Assembly: GCF_014651035.1 (NCBI RefSeq)
Contig: NZ_BMWC01000009.1
Coordinates: 186,001 to 250,000, forward strand
Reading direction: 5' to 3'
DNA length: 64,000 nucleotides
From: Streptomyces lomondensis
GTDB lineage: Bacteria; Actinomycetota; Actinomycetes; Streptomycetales; Streptomycetaceae
Positions 33,794 to 42,948 of the stretch are shown here, piece by piece. A model generated the notes under the pieces. It had not been told where the DNA came from, ran no database searches, and worked only from the letters and a program-made list of their open reading frames with translations. The translations under genes were made by a program, and so were the position numbers. Numbering within the stretch: the stretch's first letter is position 1; each line of letters opens with the position of its first letter.

Positions 33794-36721
33794 TCACCGG
33801 CGTACGGGGACGTTGACGTCGTCCACGTTGATGTGGCCCCAGCCGCCCGTCGCCCGGTCGACGATCTCGACGTAGATCCGCTCGCCGATGTGCTCGGCCA
33901 GGTCGAAGGCTACACGTCGGTACTGCTCGACGCCGCGGCCGGTCGCCTTGGCCAGCACCTTGCCGTCGTCGGCGCGGACGACGGCGGCGTAGAGCCGGTC
34001 GGGGTCGTTGCCGCCGGAGACGAGCAGGTCGACCACGCCGTCTCCGCCGAGGACGACGGTGGCCGAGCGGAGCACCCCGGTCGCCTCGTCACCACCGGCG
34101 TCCGGGTTGAAGCCCCAGAGGTGGTGGCCGGCCGCGTCGTCGCCGGTCTCGGCCTGGTAGAAGGGTCCGCCCCAGCCCCAGTCGGTGCGGGTGGTGACGT
34201 TGGCGTCGCCGAAGGTCGTGCCCGAGACGACGGTCCAGCCGGTGAGGTCGCCGGTGGCGAAGTCGTGGTTGGGCAGGGCGTCGACGTCCGCCGGGCGCGG
34301 CGGGTCGTAGGCGGCCGGGGCGACGGGGGTGTCGTAGGCGCCGTTCATCCGCCAGACGTCCAGCTCCAGGACATGGGCGTCGCCTCCCTCGGTGGTCAGC
34401 CGCAGGCCGGTGGCGTCCTTTCTGGTGGGATAGACGCGGCTGGTGAGGCTGTTGGTCCCGTTGACGTACGCCTCCAGCATCGAGCGGTCGAGCAGGACCC
34501 TCAACCTCAGTTTCCCGCCGTCCAGTTGGACGGTTCCGCCGTGCACGCCCTTGCGGACGTCCGGGTCGAGGCTGGAGCGGCCGCGGTCGAGGGAGAAGCG
34601 GCGCTCGGCGACGGAGTAGGAGAGCAGCGTCTCCTCGGTGCCGTCCTCGCAGGCCCGCACCGCCAGGGTGATGCTGCGGGCGTCGCGCGGCTCGATGACG
34701 GCGGAGATGTCCAGCAGGTCCCCGGAGACGTCGGCGAGCCGCCGGTTCGCCTCCTCGACCGAGGCCTGGCGGATCCGGGCGAGGCGCTTGCCGCGGAGGC
34801 CGGCCGCCTCGGCGATCGGTTCGACGCCCAGGCGGCCGTCCGTGCGCAGCGAGACGCTGACGGGCATCCCGGCGTTGTGCGCCCAGCCGGCCTGGGCGTG
34901 CTGCTGTTCGCTGCGGCGGTCCTGGGTGATGCTGAAGAGCACGGACCGGCCGTCGGGGGTGACGAAGCCGGACGGGCCGGTGAAGTGCTCGCCGAAGTCG
35001 AACTCGCGGGGCTCGACGTGGTCGGGGACGAAGCGGCACGTGTGCTTGTCGAAGGTCCCGATCCAGTAGTAGGTGTGCTTGACGGCGTTCGGGTGGAACG
35101 CCTCCCACCAGGGGCTGACCAGCAGGATGTGCTTGCCGGTGCGCTTGCCGGTGGGCCCGGGGAGCGGGAGGAGGACCGGCAGCTCCCACACCTCTCCGGG
35201 TTCGGGCACCGTGGCCAGGTCGTTCCAGTGCAGCGGGCCCCGGTACGTCCACGGCCCTTCCGGTCTGCGCGCGGTGTAGACGAGTGCGGTGCCTCCGTGC
35301 TTGCGGGTGACGCGGGTGCCGTCGTAGTCGACGATGCCGCTGCCGACCAGCTGGTACCAGACGCCGTCCTCCTCCCAGACGAACGGGTCGCGGAAGTTCT
35401 CCGCCCAGGCCGTGCCCGGTCCCGCGGGGAGGCCTGCCGGGGCCTCGGTGACCGGCTCGGACCTCATCGTCCAGGTAGCCAGGTCCGTGTCGCCGTCGGC
35501 CGCGTACGAGGACACGGCAAGGCCGGTGCGCTGGCGGTACGGCAGCCGGTCGTCGCCGCCGGTGAAGAAGAGCACCGGCCCGCGGTCGCCGTCCACGTAC
35601 GCCGAGCCCGACCAGATCCCGTCCGGTCCGGGCGAGTCCGCGGCGGGCGCGAGGGCGACGGGCAGGTCCCGCCAGTGCACCATGTCGGTGCTGACCGCGT
35701 GCCCCCAGTGGATCTGGCCCCAGTACGGGCCGAACGGGTCGTGCTGGTAGAAGATGTGGTACTTGCCCTTGAAGTACACGGGCGCGTGCGGCTCGTTCAT
35801 CCAGTGCCAGGGCGGCAGCATGTGGAACTGGGGGCGGTGCCGGTCGCCGTCGAAGCGCGTCCGGTGCTGGACCAGGTCCGGCCGGGGCGCGCGGCCCCCG
35901 GGCAGCGCCGCGATCGTGTCGGTGTGCTCCTGCCGGGCCGTCTCGTCGTCGAGGGTGCCCGGGCGGATCACGAGGCTGTCCATCAGCCCGATGTACATGT
36001 TGGCGTGGAACTCGCCGTTCAGCAGCGTGGGCCGGTTGTGCCGGCCTATGAGCAGCGGCTCGTCGGGGGCCGGTTCGGGGGCCTGGCCGGGGGTGGTGGC
36101 GGTGCCGATGCGGCGGCCGTCGCGGTAGAGGCGCAGTTGCCGGGCGGCGGGGTCGTAGGTGGCCGCGACATGCGTCCAGGTGCCCTTGGCGGCCGGCTGG
36201 TCCGCGGCTCCCTGGACCTCGATCAGCTCGGTGCCGAAGCCGAGTTGGAAGACGATCCGCCCGAAGCGGCGCAGGCCGAGCAGGAATCCCGTCCTGGCGT
36301 CGGGGTCGTGCTGGTTGACCAGGGCCTGGGGCTTGCCGTCGATGCCGTGCTCGTAGGCGTAGGGCGCGATCCACACGTCGAGGGTGAGGCCGCGGGTGAG
36401 GTCGAGGCCGCCGGGGCCGCGGGCGGTGACGACGGTGGAGTAGCCGTCGAAGTACAGCGCCCGGCCGCGCACGCCGCGGCGGCGCACGGGGTCGCTGTCG
36501 GGCTTGTAGCGGGCGTCGGTGAAGACGTAGTCGACGGGGTCGGCGGTGCCGGACACGGCCTCGCGGGTGACGGTGCCGGCCCGTTCGTCGAAGTCCCAGC
36601 GGGCGGCGGGGCCTCCGGGCAGGCGCCGCTCCCGGGCGGTGGCGGCGGGAGCGAACGAGAACGGGACGACGGCGCCGCCCACAGCGGCGGACACAACACT
36701 GAGGGCCGTTCTTCTCCTCAT
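33794..36721 (-). CDS. secreted LamG-GH32 fructan-active enzyme with altered nucleophile motif
   Basis: A 975-aa exported protein. The twin-arginine-like signal MRRRTALSVVSAAVGG is followed by a LamG/concanavalin-like domain (about 45-240, GRALYFDGYSTVV), the GH32 beta-propeller and GH32 C-terminal beta-sandwich (LLDRSMLEAYVNG), then a C-terminal galactose-binding-like module (HDFATGDLTGW to the end). FRDP with Asp445 and the acid/base Glu513 (VWELPVL) are present. The nucleophile motif reads WMNEPHAP with Glu310, where most GH32 have W(M/I)NDPNG. The ATG at 36721 has AGGAG 5 nt upstream. Likely substrate: levan or inulin (inference from locus). Confidence 0.88.
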   Translation of the reverse strand: MRRRTALSVVSAAVGGAVVPFSFAPAATARERRLPGGPAARWDFDERAGTVTREAVSGTADPVDYVFTDARYKPDSDPVRRRGVRGRALYFDGYSTVVTARGPGGLDLTRGLTLDVWIAPYAYEHGIDGKPQALVNQHDPDARTGFLLGLRRFGRIVFQLGFGTELIEVQGAADQPAAKGTWTHVAATYDPAARQLRLYRDGRRIGTATTPGQAPEPAPDEPLLIGRHNRPTLLNGEFHANMYIGLMDSLVIRPGTLDDETARQEHTDTIAALPGGRAPRPDLVQHRTRFDGDRHRPQFHMLPPWHWMNEPHAPVYFKGKYHIFYQHDPFGPYWGQIHWGHAVSTDMVHWRDLPVALAPAADSPGPDGIWSGSAYVDGDRGPVLFFTGGDDRLPYRQRTGLAVSSYAADGDTDLATWTMRSEPVTEAPAGLPAGPGTAWAENFRDPFVWEEDGVWYQLVGSGIVDYDGTRVTRKHGGTALVYTARRPEGPWTYRGPLHWNDLATVPEPGEVWELPVLLPLPGPTGKRTGKHILLVSPWWEAFHPNAVKHTYYWIGTFDKHTCRFVPDHVEPREFDFGEHFTGPSGFVTPDGRSVLFSITQDRRSEQQHAQAGWAHNAGMPVSVSLRTDGRLGVEPIAEAAGLRGKRLARIRQASVEEANRRLADVSGDLLDISAVIEPRDARSITLAVRACEDGTEETLLSYSVAERRFSLDRGRSSLDPDVRKGVHGGTVQLDGGKLRLRVLLDRSMLEAYVNGTNSLTSRVYPTRKDATGLRLTTEGGDAHVLELDVWRMNGAYDTPVAPAAYDPPRPADVDALPNHDFATGDLTGWTVVSGTTFGDANVTTRTDWGWGGPFYQAETGDDAAGHHLWGFNPDAGGDEATGVLRSATVVLGGDGVVDLLVSGGNDPDRLYAAVVRADDGKVLAKATGRGVEQYRRVAFDLAEHIGERIYVEIVDRATGGWGHINVDDVNVPVRR

Positions 36722-36973
36722 GGCAACTCCTGGGCGCTGCGGCAGGCGTGACGCCATGCCAAATCGGTTTAGTCGGCGGGGTTGGCATGGTTCGCGTGCC
36801 GTGCCTGCTAAAGCAAGAGCTAACGCGCTCCGATTTACCCGGGCGTTACCTCAGGACTGGACAAATCGCCCTATATAGCCACCGTTGGTGTCCCGGGTGT
36901 TGACAGCGACCGAAGAGCGCATCACTCTCATCGCATCTTGCTAATCCGATTTAACAACGGAGCTGAGCCGCTG
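36722..36973. promoter_or_regulatory. divergent fructan-locus control region with three related CCGATTT sites
   Basis: This gap separates the secreted GH32 gene and the LacI gene. It holds three copies of one motif: CTAAACCGATTTGG (minus strand, 36759-36772, in the GH32 leader), GCTCCGATTTAC (36827-36838) and CTAATCCGATTTAAC (36941-36955, just before the lacI start). A TTGACA at 36900-36905 with a weak -10 CACTCT 17 bp on is the likely regulator promoter, with the third site at its start point. The arrangement suggests autoregulation plus repression of the secreted enzyme. Confidence 0.6.
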
Positions 36974-38008
36974 ATGCCTGAACGCCGTGTGACCATGGCC
37001 GACGTCGCCCGCAAGGCGGGCGTCTCGCCGACGACCGCGTCGTTCGCCCTCTCCGGCCGCACCGACATGCGCATCTCCGACGCCTCCCGCGAACGCGTCC
37101 TGGAGGCCGCGCGGGAGCTGGGCTACCGCCCCAACGTCACGGCGCGCAGCCTGCGGACGAAGTCGACCCAGACCATCGGGTTCGTCTCGGACCGCATCAC
37201 GACGACTCCGTTCGCGGGCGATGTGATCCGCGGCGCGATGGAGGCCGCCCGGGAGCGGGACAACCTGCTGTTCATCACGGAGGCCGGCGGCGACCGCGCC
37301 GCCGAGTCGTCACTCGTCCACGCGCTGCTGGACCGCCAGGTCGACGCCGTGATCTACGCGTCGATGTTCACCCGGTACGTCACCCCGCCCAAGGAGTTGT
37401 TCGGGCGCCGGGTGGTCCTGCTGAACTGCCTGGCCCCCGGCTTCGACGCGCCCTCCGTCGTCCCGGACGAACTGGAGGCCGGCCGGGACGCGGCCCGTGC
37501 CCTGCTCGCCGCCGGCCACACCGAGGGCATCTGGGCGATCGGCGGCCACCAGGCCGTGCCGGCCACGCCCGAGGGGATCATCGCCGGCAACGAGCGCATG
37601 CGCGGCCTGGAGGAGGTCCTGCGCGCGGGCGGGGCCCGGCTGGACGGGGTCGTCGAGTGCGACTGGGACACGCGGGACGGCTACCGGGAGGTCTCCGCGC
37701 TGCTGGCGGCGGGGCATCGGCCCCGGGCGCTGGTGTGCCTGACCGACCGGGTGTCCATGGGCGCCTACCAGGCGCTCGGCGAGGCGGGTCTGTCGGTGCC
37801 CGGTGATGTGTCGGTGGTGTCCTTCGACGACCAGGACATCGCGGCCGTACTGCGCCCGGCGCTCACCACGCTGAAGCTGCCGCACTACCGACTCGGCCGT
37901 CTGGCCGTGGAGTTGATTCTCGGCGAAGGGCCCCTCGAAGCGGCCGTGCACCGGGTGCCGATGCCGTTGCAGGACCGTGCCTCCATCGGCACCCCGGCGA
38001 CGCGCTGA
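36974..38008 (+). CDS. LacI-family regulator of the fructan/sucrose locus
   Basis: A 344-aa LacI/GalR protein: HTH VTMADVARKAGVSPTTASFALSG, hinge YRPNVTARSLRTKSTQTIGFVSD, effector domain ending VSVVSFDDQDIAAVLRPALTTLKLPHYRLG. The ATG at 36974 is used because an upstream in-frame start at 36938 would lie in the operator-like site. It is divergent from the secreted GH32 gene and upstream of the ABC importer and cytoplasmic GH32, so a fructo-oligosaccharide or sucrose effector is likely. A long hairpin follows the stop codon. Confidence 0.9.
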   Translation: MPERRVTMADVARKAGVSPTTASFALSGRTDMRISDASRERVLEAARELGYRPNVTARSLRTKSTQTIGFVSDRITTTPFAGDVIRGAMEAARERDNLLFITEAGGDRAAESSLVHALLDRQVDAVIYASMFTRYVTPPKELFGRRVVLLNCLAPGFDAPSVVPDELEAGRDAARALLAAGHTEGIWAIGGHQAVPATPEGIIAGNERMRGLEEVLRAGGARLDGVVECDWDTRDGYREVSALLAAGHRPRALVCLTDRVSMGAYQALGEAGLSVPGDVSVVSFDDQDIAAVLRPALTTLKLPHYRLGRLAVELILGEGPLEAAVHRVPMPLQDRASIGTPATR

Positions 38009-38021
38009 CGCACCGAAGACA

Positions 38022-38068
38022 GGCCGTCCCGCCGCCCGGGGCTACGACCCCCGGGTGGCGGGACGGCC
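38022..38068 (+). terminator. strong hairpin between the regulator and the ABC importer genes
   Basis: The arm GGCCGTCCCGCCGCCCGGGG (38022-38041) pairs with the matching arm ending at 38068, about 20 bp with a single G-U pair and a short loop. It should end regulator transcription or limit read-through into the ABC genes. Confidence 0.8.
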
Positions 38069-38145
38069 ACCAGGAACAGCGACCGTCGCAACCGGTCGCC
38101 CAGGCGGGTCCGGCAAGACCCGTCTCAGTGAGATGGAGGAACCTC

Positions 38146-39444
38146 GTGGTGTTCAGAACCAGGCGCCTCGCAGTCGCGAGTGTAGCCGCCCTGGCGGCGA
38201 CCGCGCTGGTCGCCGGCTGCGCGACCGGAAGCGGCGGCAGCAGCACGTCCGGAGCCAAGGGCGACACGCTGACCCTGTGGACGCACAACGCCGGCAACTC
38301 GGCCGAGCTCGACGTCGTCAAGAAGATCATCAAGGATTTCAACGGCTCCCAGAGCACGTACAAGGTCGAGCTCCAGGCGTTCCCGCAGAGCGACTACAAC
38401 AACTCCGTCGTGGCCGCCGCCTCCGCCCGCAAGCTGCCCTGCCTGCTCGACGTGGACGGCCCCAACGTGCCGAACTGGGCATGGGGCGGCTATCTGGCCC
38501 CGATCGACGTCTCCGGCAGCGAGGTACCGCTGTCCGCCCAACTCCCCAGCACCGTGGGCCGTTACCAGGGCAAGGTCTACGCGTTCGGCTTCTACGACGT
38601 CTCCCTGGCCTTCTTCGCCCGCAAGTCCGTGCTGAAGGAGTACGGCATCCGCATACCGACGCTCGACAAGCCGTGGACCAAGGCCGAGTTCGACTCCGCC
38701 CTGGCGAAGCTGAAGAAGAGCGGGAAGTTCCCGTACCCGCTGGAGATGGGCACCGGCAGCCTGGGCGAGTGGTACCCGTACGCCTACTCACCTCAGCTTC
38801 AGAGCTTCGGCGGTGACCTGATCGACCGCGACGGCTACCAGACCGCCTCGGGCACCCTCGACGGCAAGGACGCCGTGGAGTGGGCGACCTGGTTCCGCTC
38901 GCTGGTGGCCAAGGGCTATCTGTCGAAGAAGTCGGGAGCCGACCCCAACAAGGACTTCCTGGCCGGCAAGAGCGCCCTGCAGTGGGACGGCAGCTGGAAC
39001 GCGGCCAAGAACGCGGCGAAGCTCGGTGACGACCTGGCGATCATCCCGCCGGTGGACTTCGGTCACGGGCCGAAGATCGGCGGTGCCTCCTGGCAGTGGG
39101 CGATGAGTTCCACCTGCTCCAACAAGGCGGGCGCGCAGGCGTGGCTGAAGTTCGCCCGCCAGACGAAGTACTTCGTGGACTACGCCGAGGCCACCGGCAC
39201 GATCCCGGCGACCGACGCCGCCGCGCAGCAGGTCGACGGCTACCAGCCGGGCGGGAAGTTCAGTGTGTTCACCCGGTTCGCCCGCGAGTACGCGGTGGTG
39301 CGCCCGGTCACCCCGGCCTACCCGTACATCTCCACCGAGTTCCAGAAGGCGGTCCAGGACATCCTGGCCGGGGCGGACCCCGAGAAGGCGCTCGGCCAGG
39401 CGACGAAGGACATCGACACCAACCTCAAGACCAACAGGTACTAG
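38146..39444 (+). CDS. extracellular sugar-binding lipoprotein (MalE-like), fructan locus
   Basis: A 432-aa type 1 extracellular binding protein: signal with lipobox LVAGC, then LTLWTHNAGNSAELDVVKKI, LPCLLDVDGPNVPNWAWGG and the C-terminal YPYISTEFQKAVQDILAG, all usual for CUT1 oligosaccharide binders. GGAGG at 38135-38139 serves GTG 38146 (or GTG 38149). An in-frame GTG at 38128 lies upstream of that site and is rejected. It is the first gene of a binding protein-permease-permease-GH32 operon. No ATPase gene is present; in Streptomyces a shared ATPase such as MsiK usually energises such importers. Confidence 0.92.
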   Translation: MVFRTRRLAVASVAALAATALVAGCATGSGGSSTSGAKGDTLTLWTHNAGNSAELDVVKKIIKDFNGSQSTYKVELQAFPQSDYNNSVVAAASARKLPCLLDVDGPNVPNWAWGGYLAPIDVSGSEVPLSAQLPSTVGRYQGKVYAFGFYDVSLAFFARKSVLKEYGIRIPTLDKPWTKAEFDSALAKLKKSGKFPYPLEMGTGSLGEWYPYAYSPQLQSFGGDLIDRDGYQTASGTLDGKDAVEWATWFRSLVAKGYLSKKSGADPNKDFLAGKSALQWDGSWNAAKNAAKLGDDLAIIPPVDFGHGPKIGGASWQWAMSSTCSNKAGAQAWLKFARQTKYFVDYAEATGTIPATDAAAQQVDGYQPGGKFSVFTRFAREYAVVRPVTPAYPYISTEFQKAVQDILAGADPEKALGQATKDIDTNLKTNRY

Positions 39445-39523
39445 ACCGGCCGACCCGCTCCGGTCCGGTTCGAGGCCCCGACCGCGCTCCCCGAACCGGA
39501 CCGGCTTCCCCTGGAGCCACACC

Positions 39524-40459
39524 GTGACCACCCTGACCGCAGCCCGCGAGCGGCCGCGTCCGGTCCGGCGAACCCGCAAGACGCACGCCCGTCGCCGTGA
39601 GGGCCTCACCGCTCTCGGCATGGCCGCTCCGGCCGTGGTGCTGCTGATCGTCTTCGTCGTCGTACCGCTCGCCCTGACCTTCGCCCTCGCCTTCACCGAC
39701 GCGAGGCTCATCTCGCCCACGCCGGCCCGCTTCGTGGGCCTGGACAACTTCACCCGCCTCTTCCAGGACCCGGTCTTCTTCAAGTCCCTGCGCAACACGG
39801 CGTACTTCGCCGCCGTCGTCGTCCCGCTCCAGGGCGGGCTCGCCCTGGTGCTGGCCCTGCTGGTCAACGCGAAGGTGCGCGGCGTCAACTTCTTCCGCAC
39901 CGTCTACTTCCTGCCGGTCGTCACCTCGATGGTGGTCGTGTCCCTGCTGTGGACCTTCCTCTACCGGCAGGACGGCCTGGTCAACCACGTGCTCTCGGCG
40001 CTCACCCTCGGACACGTCGAGGGCCGGGACTGGCTGGGCGACCCGGCCACCGCGATGCCCGCCATCATCCTGATGTCGGTGTGGCAGGGCGTCGGCTTCC
40101 ACATGATCATCTGGCTGGCCGGCCTCCAGACCATCCCCGCGGAGCTGTACGAGGCCGCCGACCTGGACGGGGCCACCCGGTGGCACCGCTTCCGCCATGT
40201 CACCTGGCCCGGACTGCGCGCCACCCGGACGTTCGTCCTGATCACCATCACCATCCAGGCGCTCGGCCTCTTCACCCAGATCAACGTCATGACCGAGGGC
40301 GGCCCCCTCGACTCCACCACCACCGTCGTCTACCAGGCGATGCGCACCGGCTACGAGCAGCAGCAGACCGCGTACGCGGCCTCGATCTCGCTGGTCTTCT
40401 TCGTCCTCGTGCTGGCCGTGTCCCTCGTCCAGCGTTTCCTGACCCGGGAGAAGGACTGA
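39524..40459 (+). CDS. sugar ABC transporter permease (MalF-type)
   Basis: A 311-aa inner-membrane permease with a basic N terminus (RPRPVRRTRKTHARRRE) and six helices. The EAA loop reads EAADLDGATRWHRFRHVTWPGL, which docks the ATPase. GTG at 39524 has GGAG 7 nt upstream. It is followed after 1 bp by the second permease. It forms the channel with that protein for the oligosaccharide bound by the lipoprotein at 38146. Confidence 0.93.
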   Translation: MTTLTAARERPRPVRRTRKTHARRREGLTALGMAAPAVVLLIVFVVVPLALTFALAFTDARLISPTPARFVGLDNFTRLFQDPVFFKSLRNTAYFAAVVVPLQGGLALVLALLVNAKVRGVNFFRTVYFLPVVTSMVVVSLLWTFLYRQDGLVNHVLSALTLGHVEGRDWLGDPATAMPAIILMSVWQGVGFHMIIWLAGLQTIPAELYEAADLDGATRWHRFRHVTWPGLRATRTFVLITITIQALGLFTQINVMTEGGPLDSTTTVVYQAMRTGYEQQQTAYAASISLVFFVLVLAVSLVQRFLTREKD

Positions 40460-40460
40460 C

Positions 40461-41333
40461 ATGACCTCTTATCTGCGGTTTTTCGCCGGTCACGTCGGAC
40501 GGGTCGTCCTCGCCCTGGTCTTCGCGCTTCCGCTCGTCTTCATGCTGGTCTCGTCGTTCAAGCCGGACGACCAGATCTTCGGCGACCTGGGCTCGCTGCG
40601 CGCCTTCCTGCCGGTCGGCGCCCTGTCCCTGGACAACTACACGGGCGTCTTCGAGCGCGTCCCGGCGGCGCGGTTCCTGCTGAACTCGGTGCTGATCTCC
40701 TCGATCACCGTCGTGCTCGGCGTCATCGTCAACAGCCTGGCCGCCTTCGCCCTGTCACGGATGCGCTGGCCCGGCAGGAAGCTCGTCCTGACGGCCGTCA
40801 TCGCCACGCTCATCGTGCCGTTCGAGACCTTCGCCCTGCCGCTGGTGTGGTGGATCAACCAGCTGCCGCTGCTCCGCGTCAATGGCTTCCACCTGGAGTG
40901 GACCACCGGCTGGATGGACACCTACCAGGTGCAGATCCTGCCGCTCGTCGCCAACGCCTTCTCCATCTTCTTCTTCCACCAGTACTTCCAGAGCATCCCC
41001 AAGGAGATCGACGAGGCGGCGATCGTCGACGGCGCGGGCTGGTTCACCATCTACCGCCGCATCGTCATGCCGCTGTCCGGCCCGGCCGTGGCCACCGTGG
41101 CCATCCTCACCTTCCTGCCCGCCTGGAACTCCTACCTGTGGCCGCTCATGGTCGTCCAGAGCGAGGAGCTGCGGCCGGTGATGGTGGGCCTCTCCTACTT
41201 CTTCCAACTGAACGTGAGCTGGGGCCAGATCATGGCGTACTCGTCCATGATCACCGTGCCGATCCTGGCGCTGTTCGTGGCCTTCCAGCGGTCGTTCGTC
41301 AACAGCATCGCCTCCACCGGCGTCAAGGGCTGA
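40461..41333 (+). CDS. sugar ABC transporter permease (MalG-type)
   Basis: A 290-aa CUT1 permease, partner of the preceding gene. Six helices and the EAA loop DEAAIVDGAGWFTIYRRIVMPL are visible. It begins 1 bp after the preceding stop and ends 40 bp before the cytoplasmic GH32 gene, so importer and hydrolase are one operon. Confidence 0.93.
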   Translation: MTSYLRFFAGHVGRVVLALVFALPLVFMLVSSFKPDDQIFGDLGSLRAFLPVGALSLDNYTGVFERVPAARFLLNSVLISSITVVLGVIVNSLAAFALSRMRWPGRKLVLTAVIATLIVPFETFALPLVWWINQLPLLRVNGFHLEWTTGWMDTYQVQILPLVANAFSIFFFHQYFQSIPKEIDEAAIVDGAGWFTIYRRIVMPLSGPAVATVAILTFLPAWNSYLWPLMVVQSEELRPVMVGLSYFFQLNVSWGQIMAYSSMITVPILALFVAFQRSFVNSIASTGVKG

Positions 41334-41373
41334 CCGCGCGCCTTCGACTCCCCCACACCGAAAGGACCCCTGC

Positions 41374-42840
41374 GTGTCCGTCCTGCCCGCAGACCCCCAC
41401 CGGCCCGTCGCGCACCTGCGCCCGCCCCGCAACTGGATCAACGACCCCAACGGGCTGGCCTTCCACGACGGCCACTACCACGTGTGCTTCCAGTACAACC
41501 CGTACGGACCCGAGCACGCGCACATGCACTGGGGCCACTTCCGCAGCCCCGACCTGCTGGCCTGGGAGGAACTGCCCGTCGCCCTGACCCCCACGCCGGG
41601 CGGCGAGGACGCCGACGGCTGCTTCTCCGGCAACGCCGTCTCCGACGGGGACCGCCTGGTCGCCTTCTACTCCGCCTTCCGCACCGATCGCTGGGCCCAG
41701 CCGGTCACCACCGCCGAGTCCCGGGACAACGGTGTCACCTGGACGCCGCGCGGCAGCCTGCTGATCCCCGACCCGCCCGAGGGCACCACCATGTACCGCG
41801 ACCCGTACGTGTGGCGCGAGGCCGGCCGCTGGCGCATGCTGGTCGGCTCCGCCCTGGCGGACGGCCGGGCGGCGGCGCTGCTGTACGAGTCCGCGGACCT
41901 GGAGCGGTGGGAGTACCGGGGTCCGTTCCTGGACCGGGCCCCGCAGCCGGTGGCGCCGGGCGCCGACACGGGACTGGGCTGGGAGTGCCCCCAGTACCTG
42001 CACACGGACGGCCGCGGCGCGCTGATCCTCAGCGCCTGGGACCCGGAACTCGGGCCGCGCCGGACCGTGGTCCACTCCGGCCGCGAGGAGAACGGCCGCT
42101 TCCGCGCCGGCGCCCCCGCCCTGCTCGACCACGGCCCCGACTTCTACGCGCCCGCGCTGCTGCACGCGCCCGACGGCCGGTGGCTGCTGTGGGGCTGGTC
42201 GTGGGAGGCCCGCGACCCGGAGTGGGTACGGGAAGCCGGCTGGGCCGGGCTGCTGACGCTGCCGCGCGAGGTGACCCTCGCCGACGACGGCTCCGTACGA
42301 CAGCGGCCGGCGGCGGAACTGCTCGCGCTGCGGGGCGGGCGCGCGGTGACCGCGGCCGGCGTGACCGACGGGACGGCCGTGCTGGGGACGGTGAGCGGGA
42401 GCTTCGATCTGACCGCTCGTCTGGAACCCCGGGCTCCCGGGGCGGCGGGAGGGCTCCGGCTGGTCACCTCGGCCGACGGCGGCGAGTACCTCGACCTCAG
42501 GCTGGACCCGGCGGCCGGTGAACTCGTCGTGGACCGCGACCACGCCTCCCTCGACGCGGGCGCCCACGGCGGCTCGTACCGCGTCCCCTGCCCCGGGGCG
42601 AGCGTGGAGCTGCGTCTCGTGGTGGACCGGTCCGTCGCCGAGGTGTATCTGCCGTCGGGCCGGACGCTGACGCTGCGCTTCTACCCCACCGGCGGCGCGC
42701 CCTGGCGGATCGAGGCGCGGGGCGGGGGCGAGGGCGGCCTCGGTTACGCGGTCAGCGCGTGGGACCTGCGGCCGTACACCGTGCGGTCCCTGGCCGGCGC
42801 CGCGCCGGATCTGACGGACACCGGTCTCGTGCGGCCCTGA
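41374..42840 (+). CDS. cytoplasmic GH32 beta-fructosidase
   Basis: A 488-aa glycoside hydrolase family 32 enzyme without signal peptide. All three catalytic motifs are canonical: NWINDPNG with nucleophile Asp24, MYRDPYVW with Asp143 and GWECPQY with acid/base Glu204. The C-terminal beta-sandwich is complete (ELRLVVDRSVAEVYLPSG). It should release fructose from imported sucrose or fructo-oligosaccharides in the cytosol. As the fourth gene of the importer operon it complements the secreted GH32 protein at 33794, which has an altered nucleophile motif. Confidence 0.93.
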   Translation: MSVLPADPHRPVAHLRPPRNWINDPNGLAFHDGHYHVCFQYNPYGPEHAHMHWGHFRSPDLLAWEELPVALTPTPGGEDADGCFSGNAVSDGDRLVAFYSAFRTDRWAQPVTTAESRDNGVTWTPRGSLLIPDPPEGTTMYRDPYVWREAGRWRMLVGSALADGRAAALLYESADLERWEYRGPFLDRAPQPVAPGADTGLGWECPQYLHTDGRGALILSAWDPELGPRRTVVHSGREENGRFRAGAPALLDHGPDFYAPALLHAPDGRWLLWGWSWEARDPEWVREAGWAGLLTLPREVTLADDGSVRQRPAAELLALRGGRAVTAAGVTDGTAVLGTVSGSFDLTARLEPRAPGAAGGLRLVTSADGGEYLDLRLDPAAGELVVDRDHASLDAGAHGGSYRVPCPGASVELRLVVDRSVAEVYLPSGRTLTLRFYPTGGAPWRIEARGGGEGGLGYAVSAWDLRPYTVRSLAGAAPDLTDTGLVRP

Positions 42841-42856
42841 CCCCTGCCCGGACTCC

Positions 42857-42925
42857 CCGGCGGCCGGTTCCGTGTGACACGCTCTTCGACGAGCGGCGGC
42901 GGGGAACCGGCCGCCGGCGGTTTTT
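42857..42925 (+). terminator. terminator with a 15-bp stem and 31-nt loop
   Basis: CCGGCGGCCGGTTCC (42857-42871) pairs perfectly with GGAACCGGCCGCCGG (42903-42917), and TTTTT follows at 42921-42925. It ends the fructan operon. The large loop is unusual for a simple terminator. Confidence 0.75.
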
Positions 42926-42948
42926 CGGCACCGTGGAGAGGCGGCGGC

